DNA of 64,000 bases, from the NCBI GenBank assembly GCA_022559845.1, contig CM040125.1, positions 285,186,200 through 285,250,199 of the forward strand, in the 5' to 3' direction. Source of the DNA: Amorphophallus konjac. Its lineage: Eukaryota > Streptophyta > Magnoliopsida > Alismatales > Araceae. Under the pieces are notes generated by a model that was given only the letters and a program-made list of their open reading frames with translations, had not been told where the DNA came from and did not search any database. Positions 35,820 to 46,922 of this stretch are shown in pieces (within the stretch, counting starts at the first letter, position 1; each line of letters opens with the position of its first letter). A program made the position numbers and the translations under genes.

Positions 35820-38423
35820 ATGTCTATGCATTTAGAGTCTTCGGTTGCATCTCTTTTGTCCACTAGCATGGCTACTTCATGTAAGTCACATCTATCTCAC
35901 TCGGGCCTCCCCAAAGGTCCGATTGACACCCCTTTGGGCATAGTCCTATTTGAGGACCTTATCTTTAATGGATACCACCCTAGTGCATATTTAGAGTGGG
36001 AGGAAAACATGGACAAATACTTTAAGAGGAATCCAATGACTGAACCCATGAGAATCTACCTTGCCAAGAGTCGACTTGTGTACCATGCCGAGGATAGGTG
36101 GAAGTTCATTGAACAATTTAGGAGGGTTATGAGGCTAGAGCCTATTAACACATGGGAGAACATGAAAGCCGAACTTAGGAAAGCCTACACTCCCCGACCT
36201 CCTCCCTCCTACCCGGGTTACCAAAACTCGAGGGGCACTCCCACTCCTCCAACCCCACCCGTCCAAACCCTTACCACTAGAACCCAAGTGTCCAAGGCCT
36301 CCACCTCCACACCTAACCCCATGAGGGCCCCCACACCCCAACCAAAACCCCCTTCCCTAACCTACACTAGTCAAGCCCCTTTAGCCCCCACTTCCACCCC
36401 AAACGATCCCAAGGGCAAGAGACCCCTAACCGACCCAATTCCCTCCATGATGACCACCACTCATCCAACCCTCACCATTCAAAACCAAGTGGACACCGTG
36501 TCCACCCCTCCACCTAGGCCCATAATGGCCACCACCCCCAAACCCAAAACCCCTCACCAAACCCGTACCCCACAAGCCCCCTTGACCACCACCCCAAACC
36601 CACCATCATCCCCAAAAAGGGACACATCTCCCAAAACAAATCAACCCAAAACCCCTCACCCAACCCACCTCCCACTTCCTACACCAATCTTTCCCCAACC
36701 TAGGCCTCCTCTACTTCCCCTTCCTATCCCAACCCAAGCCCATGCTTGTTCACCACCCCGGGTGTGTCATACGCTAGCTATCACCAAACCACCCATCATA
36801 GATCCCCCTACTCCATTAGCAATAGAAGTTGCTACCCACATACCTATCCAAGTGGAGAAGGATGCCCATCCGAATCCACCTCCCAACAAAGAGGAAATCC
36901 AAAGGCCAAACAACTCACACACCTCTAGCCTAGCTCCTCTAGAGACACCCAACCTCACCATAGATAAGTCCATACTCCAATGGCTGAAGAAAGGTCTCAC
37001 CATTCCTAGTTCACAACCATGCCACCTACCCATGGTATATCAATCTCAAATCATTCCCATTCAGCCACATGTCACTTATCAAACTTCCTATTGTGTGGAA
37101 GATTTGGGAAACTTAGTGAACTACCTACATTGGCAAATTCACTTGACCAATATGCTAGCCATGAGGCCATCCATGACTAACACCATTAGCCTAGCATATC
37201 AAACTATTGGCTCCATCACTTCCATCTACACTAATGGCCAAGTTACTAGTGAGATCATCCTCCTTCTTCCCATGGAGGAAGAACCTATCCTAGTCCACTC
37301 CCCAACCATTGAGATCCCAAGTGCTTTGATCGGCCAACCCATTAGCAACCTTGGCCCACTTATTGAGGAGGATGACACACCATTCGAGGATCTTGAGGAC
37401 ATGGAGTACCCCTATCTAGGTGACCCTTACCATGATCCCTTCGACCCTTTCCTATGGGAACCTAGATCTCCATGTGACCCACTTACCTTATTCACCACCC
37501 ACCTTACCCTACCCTTACCACCCATGATGAACCAAACCCCTCCCTTCCTAGACTCGGGTTACACCATGGGAGCCTTGACCTTCGGCAACATACACCTTGG
37601 GATTGATGAGTTGCCCCACTCCATGATTTTCCCCTTCTTAGATCCCTTTGATCCATACGAGTGGAAGCTCAAGGGCCACCCCATACCCATGCACATAGAG
37701 GTCATCTCTAGGATAGGAGTGCATAAGTCTTGGCACCACACACTACTTGGCATGATTAGAAAGACGGGTCCATTCATTCACATCACCCACATGTTAAGTA
37801 GGAAGCATGAGTGGTCCCTATTTGGGTGTAACGGTCCTCCCCAATTCACCATTGGTCTTATGTATGCTAGGAGCCTACATGGGTGTCCTGGTCCTCCAAC
37901 ATTCATCACACTCACTTGTAAGAGGGATACCTATGGATGTCCCGGTCCTCCCAAATCCTTCAAAATCTTCATAACATCAATGCATGATAGGTCTATATGT
38001 GGTTGTCCTGGACCACCTTTTCATACCATACATTGTCAACTCACATTACATCATAGTGCATGGCATATGCATTCAAGCAAGTATCAAGCAACAAGTGGTG
38101 GGATTCACAAGAAGCGAGCACAAACTCCTAAGCACCACTTTGAGTTCCAAGTTGATAACTTAGCGATGATGGCTTTGAAGTGGCTCTACTTTAGGGTCAC
38201 CTCCAAATTGAGGGCAGGAGGACTTGGACCTTGCCAAGTTCCGAGTGGCTTTGGCAACCCGGCTTATGGGTTGAACTTCCAAAAGGGTTTTGGGATTCTC
38301 CCCATTTCTCATATGGTGGATCCATCACCCTCTAAGGGCACCGCGGTGGATCCTAGTGAGTGCCTCGAGCTTACACCTACCCTTGTGAGAGACACCCTCG
38401 GAGTGCCACCACAAATAGCCTGA
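35820..38423 (+). CDS. Element E protein: gag capsid fragment, CPGPP-repeat region, integrase C-terminus remnant
   Basis: An 867-aa uninterrupted frame from ATG 35820, 38 nt after the primer site. Residues 57-128 (YLEWEENMDKYF ... TWENMKAELRKAY) align with the chromovirus capsid region of C. Residues about 130-370 are very rich in proline and threonine and no CCHC knuckle is present. Residues about 388-733 are the region shared with A and F: WLKKGL, SITSIYTNG, LLPMEEEPILVHS, FLDPFDPYEWKLKGHP, then FGCNGPP (668-674) and GCPGPP at 688-693, 706-711 and 728-733. Residues about 774-840 resemble the C integrase C-terminus (FQVDNLAMMALKW, GLGPCQV, GFGILPISHMVDP). The LRARHEHT segment found in A and F lies just past the stop in another frame, so the C-terminus is frameshift-truncated. 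Function of the middle region unknown. Confidence 0.8.
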   Translation: MSMHLESSVASLLSTSMATSCKSHLSHSGLPKGPIDTPLGIVLFEDLIFNGYHPSAYLEWEENMDKYFKRNPMTEPMRIYLAKSRLVYHAEDRWKFIEQFRRVMRLEPINTWENMKAELRKAYTPRPPPSYPGYQNSRGTPTPPTPPVQTLTTRTQVSKASTSTPNPMRAPTPQPKPPSLTYTSQAPLAPTSTPNDPKGKRPLTDPIPSMMTTTHPTLTIQNQVDTVSTPPPRPIMATTPKPKTPHQTRTPQAPLTTTPNPPSSPKRDTSPKTNQPKTPHPTHLPLPTPIFPQPRPPLLPLPIPTQAHACSPPRVCHTLAITKPPIIDPPTPLAIEVATHIPIQVEKDAHPNPPPNKEEIQRPNNSHTSSLAPLETPNLTIDKSILQWLKKGLTIPSSQPCHLPMVYQSQIIPIQPHVTYQTSYCVEDLGNLVNYLHWQIHLTNMLAMRPSMTNTISLAYQTIGSITSIYTNGQVTSEIILLLPMEEEPILVHSPTIEIPSALIGQPISNLGPLIEEDDTPFEDLEDMEYPYLGDPYHDPFDPFLWEPRSPCDPLTLFTTHLTLPLPPMMNQTPPFLDSGYTMGALTFGNIHLGIDELPHSMIFPFLDPFDPYEWKLKGHPIPMHIEVISRIGVHKSWHHTLLGMIRKTGPFIHITHMLSRKHEWSLFGCNGPPQFTIGLMYARSLHGCPGPPTFITLTCKRDTYGCPGPPKSFKIFITSMHDRSICGCPGPPFHTIHCQLTLHHSAWHMHSSKYQATSGGIHKKRAQTPKHHFEFQVDNLAMMALKWLYFRVTSKLRAGGLGPCQVPSGFGNPAYGLNFQKGFGILPISHMVDPSPSKGTAVDPSECLELTPTLVRDTLGVPPQIA

Positions 38424-38607
38424 GAGCCCGACATGAGCACACAGCGGCAATACTAGGCAAGCAAGATCCCATCGCCAGCATGAGGGTATGACCGAGCCAC
38501 TTTGTCGAGCTGAAGCGCCGTTCCCCGACTATGGTCGCGGGTTGAGTATGGAGATCGTGGATCGCCCAGAGCCGCAGTTCGATATACTACTTCCCTGGTG
38601 GACCCAT

Positions 38608-38643
38608 ACTCGACGGGGTCGAGTTTTCCCCACCCCGGGGGTA
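38608..38643 (+). other. Element E hairpin and polypurine tract
   Basis: ACTCGAC-GGG-GTCGAGT (38608-38624) is a perfect 7-bp stem. CCACCCCGGGGGTA follows and abuts the 3' LTR at 38644. In E this stretch lies outside the open frame. Confidence 0.85.
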
Positions 38644-39059
38644 TGATGAGGGCATCCCTTGCCCCTCCATATTTTCTCTGGACTCGGATTGTTCGTCGGC
38701 AAGCGCCACTATGTTAGTCATGTATTTCTGAGTCTAGTCATGTAATCTTCACATTTTCTTTGAGTCAATATCATGTAATTTTCCCTTTATTTGAGTCATG
38801 TACCTAGGTTGTTGAGTCATTTTCCTAAGTATTGAGTCATTATGTTGGTTTGATAGGTTAATGGGCCCAATTCATTGGGCTAGGCCTAAGGGCGCCCCTC
38901 CCTTAGACTGTTTGGTCATTAGTTAGTTTGTCAGGGTCAGTTTGATCTTAGGAAAAGTGTGGAGTCTATAAATATCCTTACCCCTCTCTCATTTGTAACA
39001 ACTAATGCTTGAATATTGAATCAAGAAAATTTTCACACCTTCTAGTTCCCTCTCAATTA

Positions 39060-39103
<44 letters not shown>

Positions 39104-40910
39104 TCACTCTCTCTAAGTGGGTTGTGCCCCCTCTCTCTCTCCTCCCCACCCCAATTTCGAAATTCATTCTCTCTCCTCCCCATTCACCCCTCATTAAGGC
39201 CCCTTCCCCTTCCCCATGCACTCATTCAATTCCCCCTCCAACCCCTAGGTGGAAACCCCTTCTCCTAGGCACCTTTCCACTCTCCCAAGCAACCCTCCCT
39301 CTCCCCAAGACTGAAAGAGCCCTTCCCTAGGCCAAATTTTGAATTTCCCTCTCCCTTGGGCTGTGCCCTTTCATCTCCCCACCTCCCTAACCACCCAAGG
39401 TCGCACCCCCCCTTCCCCATCCACCAAATAACCCCTTGTTCATGCCCTTCTCCATACCCCCTTCTCCACCTATTCTGTCCCTGTTACAGGTTTCAGACAA
39501 GTAGTGATTTGCAGCAGCAGCCACGACTTCCCCAGAAGGCTCCAGGTGGCATATCCTACATTTCTGGAATCGTCTCCAAGTCTTCTTTCCAACGGTGGTA
39601 CTCTTGCCTGCATCCGAGTTCAGAGCTGTCCGGAGGAACGTCATCTTCAACGACTATGTAATCTGCCCTAGATTGAAGACCAGAGCGATCTTGGAAGCTG
39701 TTCTGCGGTCAACCTTGGAGGAATTCGAGCATGCTTCCTTCTACAAAATTCTTCTTCGTCAAGTCCTCCAACAGTATCAGAAAGAACGACGGCAATCGCC
39801 TGCTCGAGCTATTTGTTATGAATTGTTTTGTCGGAGTGTGCAGTCTGCCCCCTGCAGGTCCAAGTTCTACCTGTCTTCACTTCTCCGACCACCATTATCC
39901 TCTCCGACATAGGATTGTGGCCCCGTCAACTTCTGCTCAAAGCTACTCCGACCACGATCGCGTCACCGCTAGTGTCGTCCCAATCGGAGTTTGGGAGCAT
40001 CTGTAGTATCTTCTGCAACCGACTGCACCAACCCTGCACCTGTCAGAGATAGAAAGTTGCTGCCAGGTTCCAATTCCTGGCCCGATCAGCCCCGAGCTTC
40101 AGAGCCTTCCCAAAAAATCAGACATCACCCTCAGTCAGTTGGGAAACTTTTGGCGCAGGTTTCATCAAGATCTGAGCTCTGTGCAATTTTTGTCAGCGTC
40201 ATCACCGCCCCCCTATCCAGCAATTCTGAAGGTTGGCAGAACCGGCGGGGATAGGCAAATCGGGTTTCCTTTGCATAAGTCCCCACCCCGCTTGGCCGGC
40301 TGAAGGCCCCTCCCTGCGTGGAGGTAGTATTGGATGTAATAAGATTAATCCCCACCCCAAGATCACCCCTCCTGCGAGAGGCGTAGTGGTGTAATCTTTC
40401 CATTTCAGGTTGAAGCGACACCGATGCGGCGTGCGGGTGCATACCCTGGCCTCCCCGCTCGCCCCCGTCTCCGGCCGGAGTCGGCGTCTTCACGCCGGCT
40501 AGGTGAGCTCCTGAACATCTCTCATTGCTGTAATGGACTTGCTTAGCTTAGTATTGCTATAGTTACTCCGTCGGCGGTAAGAGAGTGTCCGATCTTAAAT
40601 TGCCACCAAATTGAGTGACCACCGCGGGCGAGTTGTGAGAGCATCCACTTAACCCACACCCTTGGTGTGTTGGCCGCTCATGATTTGGGCATCCCTGGCC
40701 CAATTGGGGTTCTTCCCAAGCTTGCCAAGCACCGGAGCATCAATGTCCCACCCCGGACCCTCTCCATTATCGCTTAGTTGACCACGGGCACAAGTGTGCA
40801 CCAAGCGAGTGAGCTGATCGAGGAGTATCATCGCCAATTTGCTTGCTTGCAATCTTAGGTCCAAGGGTCATATTGTCTTGTGGTCATCACCCCAAGGTGG
40901 TGTCACATCA
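38644..40910 (+). repeat. Element E 3' LTR
   Basis: It is 2267 bp with the shared block at 40309-40324. It differs from the 5' copy by scattered substitutions, a shorter (CT)n tract (39064-39099), and a stretch near 40784-40826 where the 5' LTR has a shorter sequence. Confidence 0.93.
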
Positions 40911-40915
40911 CAAAG

Positions 40916-41123
40916 GTTGGAATGCACTGACTAATGCAAACTGAGGAACCTAAACTCCAATATCCGGTACGTGGCGGAGGTATGATCCGAAGATCGAACT
41001 CACACAAGTGTGCAACCTTCCCAATAGGCGTGACCCATCGTTCCGGGAACACCTTTTAATATACCGGGTATAGGAATGGAATGTGACACTACCCTAGACT
41101 CAAACCACGCTCTGATACCAATT
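40916..41123 (-). other. Element D leader and primer site
   Basis: Minus-strand leader between D's LTR and the E insertion. The primer site TGGTATCAGAGC is at 41109-41120. Leader sequence such as AATATCCGGTACG and ACACCTTTTAA also occurs in the B leader near 25759 and 25849. Confidence 0.75.
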
Positions 41124-43279
41124 TAATGCTGGACGAGTGACACGACCGGGCTAGGACGTACGACGGACTTGATGTGCGGCCATCACTAGCACGCTAAAGG
41201 CAAGCCGGGCAGTTGACCACCGTGGTGTTCTCCGAGTGGAGACGTCTCTCAACAGAAACTTGAACTAGCCCGACGATCGTGCCTTGTGAGGGAAACATGG
41301 GATCGCAGCGATTAAGGAACCACTGTCGCCTAGGGTGTGCAATTCGAGCTCAATGCTCGATTGGAGCTAACGAACGGGTTCTCACTTACAAGCGCGGTGA
41401 TTTGAAAGTTGGCTATGGCCATAATTCTCACAAGCGCAGCATGATAGAAAATATACTAAATAAGTAAATGTTGGGATAGGAACGTCGCTCGTACCTCCAC
41501 GTCTAGCGCGTGGGGAAGAAATCCCGGCCGAATCCGAACAACCCTGAGACACACAATTAATTAATTATTACAATTTCAGAACTTGGCCCACTCCACGTAG
41601 GGAGGTAATGGGCTACAACAGTGAAATTCGGGGCTGCTGGAACACGGGTTGACGGGTCGCACTCGTAGGAGATGAGGGAGGAGAGTCGGGGCCGATCAGG
41701 TGAGCCGATTGGAAGTCGACTAGTTCTGCCCGCATTGGTCACCCGGCGTAGTAAACTTGCGGAAGTCGATACGACTGGATCCGATGTCCGATCAGGGTGC
41801 CATTTGTTGGGGTACGTAGGCGACTGGATGAAGAACGCCTCGGCCAAGTGGCGCAATCAGATCTGGTTAGATCTGGGCATGACCACAACTGCACTGAGGC
41901 TCGGGTTCTGCTCGCACAGAACTGCACAGATAGACAAACAATTATGGGAAAAATGGTTCCCAGTGTCGGAATGGGTCGCCGTTTGTTTCAGATTGTCGGC
42001 GACGTCCAGAAGAAGAATCTGACCATGGGGGTTTGATCAGATCTACAATGAGGTGGATAGGGAGGGTTCTGTAATTGGATTTTGGATCTGGGTCGGATCT
42101 GCACAAGATGGTAAATGCAGTCCCACGAAGAGCTTCACCAGGCCAAGCACGGACCTCGGATTGGCACGAAACTGACGGCGATACGGAGCTGACAGAAAAA
42201 GGCACAATCTATGAAGATTTCAGATCCAACGATGCTGTGAGTAGGGCTGGAGAATTTTTTGGATCAGATATGTAGATCTCTGGATTGCCCGGACGGATAG
42301 AGCTGCGCGGCGCCACGACTCGAATTGTTGCCGGATATCCGCGGCTCTAATCGACACGAAACTAGTTCCAAAACACTCTTGACTCGAAGAAGCACCTTTG
42401 GTAATTTTACCAGGACCGGATCTGAAGAGGATGAGGCGGTGCGTGATTCGGGATCTAGGAAAGATTTCTAGACGGGTGGAAGCAGCACAGCATACGAACG
42501 GACGATAACGGGCCTCGGCGTCGCACCTCGGCGTCTGGGAGTCGCACCCTAGCTAGATCCTGTCACGGGATCTAGGGCTTGAGCATCACACTCAAGTGAT
42601 AACACAAGGGAATCACTCTCTTCACAAGAACACTCTTCATTCAAAATCTTAAATTTTCATTATTTCTTTACAAGACACTATACATGGGTTTATATAGAAG
42701 GGAAGGAAGGGGGAGGGGGTTGGAAAAATGGCATGGGGAGAGGGGAAGAGAGAGGGGGGCGGCCTCCCATCATTGTCAAGATGGGAAGGTCGACCAAGCC
42801 ATGGGGGAGGGTGAGAAGGAGCCAAATTTGAATGGTTAAAACGGGGGGGGGGGTGGCCAAGTCAAGGAAGAAGGGTGGAATTTGACCCTTGGACCATGAA
42901 AAAGGGGCGGGCCTTTCCAGTAGCCACCTTCCACCCAATCATTCACACCTAGCCACCATTTGTTTTCACACCTAGTCTTGACTTAGACATAACCCCTTTC
43001 ACATTTTGACAACCCATTCACATTTGTGACCCATTCACACTTGTGAACCCATTAACACTATGCCACTTTTCAGACTTGATCCCTGTTCACACTATGCCCC
43101 CCTTTCACACTTGTCCACTCTTGGCCCATTATAATAGTAATTGTCCAGATAGACTAAATGGGGCCCACACAAGGCTAATCAAGGTGAAAGCTTGGTCGAT
43201 GCGCCCACGTCCTCCTCGAGCCGAAGGTACTCCGCTGTGTCGTCGTTCCCGGCATGTACGGCGGCGTGTGTCCTCACCA
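41124..43279 (-). repeat. Element D LTR shared by two internal fragments
   Basis: It is 2156 bp, from TAATGCTGGACGAG to GTGTCCTCACCA on the + strand. The left side carries a primer site, as for a 5' LTR. The right side carries a polypurine tract and hairpin, as for a 3' LTR. It resembles the B/C LTR in layout (GATTAAGGAACC near 41310, CCACTCCACGTAGGGAGGTA near 41588) but is clearly diverged. A TATA motif, TATATAAACC on the minus strand, lies near 42685-42695. Confidence 0.8.
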
Positions 43280-43475
43280 ATTCCCCCCGGGTGGGAGGAA
43301 CTCGACCCTTTCGAGTATGGGTCTCTAGGCTTGAGCTCTCCGCATGTGATCAAGGTGATGTTCGTCGCGGGACATCCTCGCCAATGCTCTAAGAAGTGTT
43401 GGTGGGCTCCGTTCCTGGCGGTGTTCACCTGCTCATCCAGTATACAATCTATATGCTTGCGTTGAGGCTAGAGGA
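43280..43475 (-). pseudogene. Chromodomain and polypurine-tract remnant right of the D LTR
   Basis: On the minus strand it carries a degenerate chromodomain (HQHFLEHWRGCPATNITLITCGEL), then YSKGSSSSHPGGIGED, as at the end of the C polyprotein. The hairpin at 43300-43316 has one mismatch. The stretch is truncated near 43475. Just beyond it, GTGTTCACCTGCTCAT is found for a second time (43420-43435 and 43492-43507), which suggests a rearrangement junction. Confidence 0.7.
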
Positions 43476-43510
43476 GGTGGGCTCTCGGGTGGTGTTCACC
43501 TGCTCATACA

Positions 43511-45091
43511 AACTAAATGAGCACACCAAGGGGTCAAAGCCACATAGACCGGTAACCAAACCAACACTACGCACTGCTCGGGATAAAACCGCCTCTCCGG
43601 AATCCTTTAACACACAAATGGCTATCACAAGGCAGGACACGAAAGCATCCATCGAGCCAAAAGCCAACAAGGCATTGAATCTTGGGTCCACCGGAGCGCG
43701 AGATAGCTCACATAAAACTTGAGAAACGTCAGGCATTAACGCGCTAGTACCCCATAGCGTGACATTAACGCGCCACTTAGCTCAAGCGCAACAATGCCAG
43801 AACACACCAGATCATGCTCACCAACCATGGCACGATGAACAGGATCACGTCTACCTCGAGGGCGCATTCGCAATTGCCAATGAAGATAGCGCTCAACACA
43901 TATAGTGCCTTCTTCATGGCCGCACTCATACCCTATAGCGCGTTTCAAACTGCCAGAAGCAGGTCGTGCTCACTGCCTGTAGCGCGTTTAACAGGATTGC
44001 GCTCACTCCCTGTAGCGCATTCCCAACCGCCTCAACCATTCATCTTCTTCGTGGATCGCGACCCATCGTCATAGCGTGTTCCCTGAGAACGCGGTGCAAC
44101 CGACGAGCGCGTTCTCGTTTGGAGCAAAAATAGAAAAAATCCAAACGAAAAGCCTATTTCCACGTCCAATCGTCACCAAAACGACGGGGAAACAACCCTA
44201 ATCATATTGCCAACCTTCCATAAGCCAGAAGGGGCCAAACCACGCTCAAAAAGGTTAGAAACGGGTGATTCCCACAAATCGACCCAAAACGAATCACGAG
44301 GGAAACCGGCCTCCTACTGGCCCCAAATCACGGCCAAATGTAATGAAACAAGCGCAAATGGCATCCAGACATGCCAGGGGTCCAAATGAAACCAATTAGG
44401 GTGAAAACCATCGCCTAAAATGACGAACTCAGCTCACACCCCCCGAACATGCTTTTGCCCGAAACGAAGCAAAACCTACTCATATTCACACCGTTCGGCT
44501 CCAAATCGCGAGGGAACGTAGAAGAAGAGTAGGGCATCTGTCCCCCTACCTCCACCGAAGTTCTCATGCGCCGAAACGACTAAACCACGCCAAGAACGTC
44601 ACACGAACCGCACACATCGACTTTGAATCCACCGAGGGATCGCGCCAATGCCACGCTCCATTCCTCTCACCAGTACGCTCCACGACAACTCCACGATGTC
44701 CCTGCCTTGTCAGTCTCGTCACGGTCGTGCGCCTCGCGGAGAGAGGAGAAGAGAGGAGAGAGAACGAGAGAGTGAAAGTGAGAGACGTAAGGGGAGAGAG
44801 GATAGAAAAGAGATTAGAAATTATGAAATTTTACAATTTTTGTAAAATCCGATATTTGGCACAAAAATTCATAAATTTAGAAAAATATGAAAAAATAGTC
44901 TCTGCGATCCTCAGAACGAGCACAACGCACCTGTAGCGTCCTCGAGTCGATGAACTCAACGGTCAACTTTCCACAGTGTTCCACAAGTTATACAAGAGAA
45001 AAACCCGAGTGGATCGTAAAATACATATCAGGACCCACGAAAGCGATCCGATAGCTCTTCGATAAAGATCTGAAGAATCCAGGATATTATA
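43511..45091 (-). repeat. LTR-like remnant of decayed element G, with TAGCGCGTTT units
   Basis: Read on the minus strand, a polypurine-like AAGGGAGGAGGAC precedes TATAATATCCTGG at 45091, resembling the TGTAATATCC start of many plant gypsy LTRs. Units such as ATAGCGCGTTT, GTAGCGCGTTT and GTAGCGCATTC recur about every 30-50 bp at roughly 43740-44100. No gene seen. I could not match this to 55703-56687, so pairing with that LTR is unproven. Confidence 0.4.
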
Positions 45092-46922
45092 GTCCTCCTC
45101 CCTTAAAGGAATTTCATCCTCGAAATTCAAGGAGGTAACAAGTGAACAGGGAAGATCAAACCCAAAACACTGGCCACACTATCCAGGCATCAGCCAAATC
45201 GCAAAACACAAAGCACGATAACATAATTATCGAAAAACACAATTCAGAGGGACACTGCCAGACCACAATCACAAGCACACGCTCTGGATCTCACGACACA
45301 TCGATCCACAGAACGAGCATGGCACATGAGTGAACACAAGTCCGACACCTCCAAAATAAGGCAACATCGCTTACGTCTCACAGGGAAAGGAGACGCGATC
45401 CATGCCACGAAAATAGCTACCGATAAACCATACGACAGACTCAACAAGCATCAGCTTAAACAAGGAAACATAGTCCTCTCAGCTGACAGCTCCAAATCAT
45501 CAGCTTCTGTGCCAAGAACAACAACAAAATCTAGCACGCAGAATGCCAACGACATCACTGGACCACGAGCACAATTAAGTCAGTCCTCACTCAGACATTA
45601 CATCTGATTCGAGTCGCATGCCAACTCTGCTACGATAGAAGAGTACAGTTAAACCAACCAATAAGATCTCGGTCCACCCAAAGCCAAATCAAACTCACAG
45701 GGAACTCCTCCCAAGCTGAGCACAACCACCAACCAACAACAACAACAATAACAACACCTGCAGAATCCCAGCTCCGTTCTCAACATAGAACCATGGGACA
45801 CAATTGCAAGCTGGGTCACAACAAGGCACAATTACAACTGAACACACGGCTAACATACAAGGCATACGGCGAGCATCTCACCAATAAGGACCCACAACAA
45901 CAACAATAATCTCGGAGAATGCATCTCAAGGACCCCGATTCGTCCCGAGAGCATAACTCCCAAGAAAATAAAATAGAAGAAGAAAAGGGTACTCGACCAG
46001 CAGATACGCCGACATATTTCCCCAATCCTCACACATGCCAGTGCCAACCATCTCAAAGCTTCAAGCAACGGCATGGCAACCAACAACATCAAGGCACACA
46101 TAGCCAAGATGACAATTACACCGTGGAAACAAACCTCTCGGCCGGCTAGAATATTCCAACCAACGATCCTCGACCTGTGGGTTATAAACCCACACGCTTC
46201 TGCTGCACACTCAACACAAGCACACATGCCTCAAAGATAACTTGGCATCCGCATCTCAGCATACATTCGACGCCATCGCCATTCATAAAATTGTAATATA
46301 ACACGCCTCGAGTACCGATCCTGCTAACAACCGATCACAAGTCATCAAAGTGCAAACCACGAAGAGTACCAGCTTCAGCACAAGCCACAAAGAACACCTA
46401 TCTCAGCTTATCCTCACATCCAGACATGATTACTGAACCTTCACAGCATAATAGCTGCCAAACACGGCACCTCGGACACGGTGCACAACAGCCTCCAAAC
46501 ACAAACTGGGTCTAAAGCCAAGCAACCGTCGAACAAGAGCAAATCAGGTTTAGAACTAACACAGTCCACACTTAAGCAGACACATGATAAAGGCTTCACA
46601 GAGACAGCACTTCCAAAGATTACCTCGAAAAGACACCACCAGACAAGATGAGAAGAATCATGCTCGACTAACAGTAGCTCACTAGGAAAGAAAATCTTAG
46701 GTTCGCCCGAGCATTCTCTCAATCAAGGCATCTAATCGACCACCACGACACCAGCATAACACCTTAGGGGCTAAACAAACTGATGCTAGGATGACCAAAC
46801 AACATAAGAATGTGCATGGTCATCACCAATGACAGTTCCAAATAGCCACCTGAACAAACCACAGAAAAATCTCGAACACCGCACCATAGATTCATGCCTA
46901 CCGGTGAACTCTGCCAAGTACA
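45092..46922 (-). other. Non-coding internal sequence of element G, left part
   Basis: It starts with a minus-strand polypurine tract (45092-45107) overlapping a pol-end-like reading (NFEDEIPLREE). After that I find no protease, polymerase or integrase motif. Composition is strongly A/C-rich on the + strand. A 125-codon minus frame (45850-46227) is Leu/Cys-rich with no recognisable family and is probably not a gene. This looks like a LARD-type (large non-coding) internal region. Confidence 0.45.

Larger units (their letters stand above)
33488..40910 (+). mobile_element. Element E: non-autonomous LTR retrotransposon with one large ORF
   Basis: It is 7423 bp with TSD CAAAG at 33483-33487 and 40911-40915. 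LTRs run 33488-35767 and 38644-40910 (TGATGAGGGCATCCC to GTGTCACATCA). Primer site 35770-35781; hairpin and polypurine tract 38608-38643. The only long frame is the 867-codon ORF at 35820. No protease, reverse transcriptase, RNase H or integrase core. It is inserted into chromovirus D near its gag start. Confidence 0.94.

Noticed and set aside
35820..38423. GCPGPP repeats as collagen
   Set aside because: Collagen needs continuous Gly-X-Y triplets. These motifs are isolated hexapeptides separated by about 15-25 residues.
45326..46227. Host gene in the 45-46 kb region
   Set aside because: Only short frames, no domain, no splice structure I could support, and a strong A/C strand bias. It fits non-coding retrotransposon sequence better.
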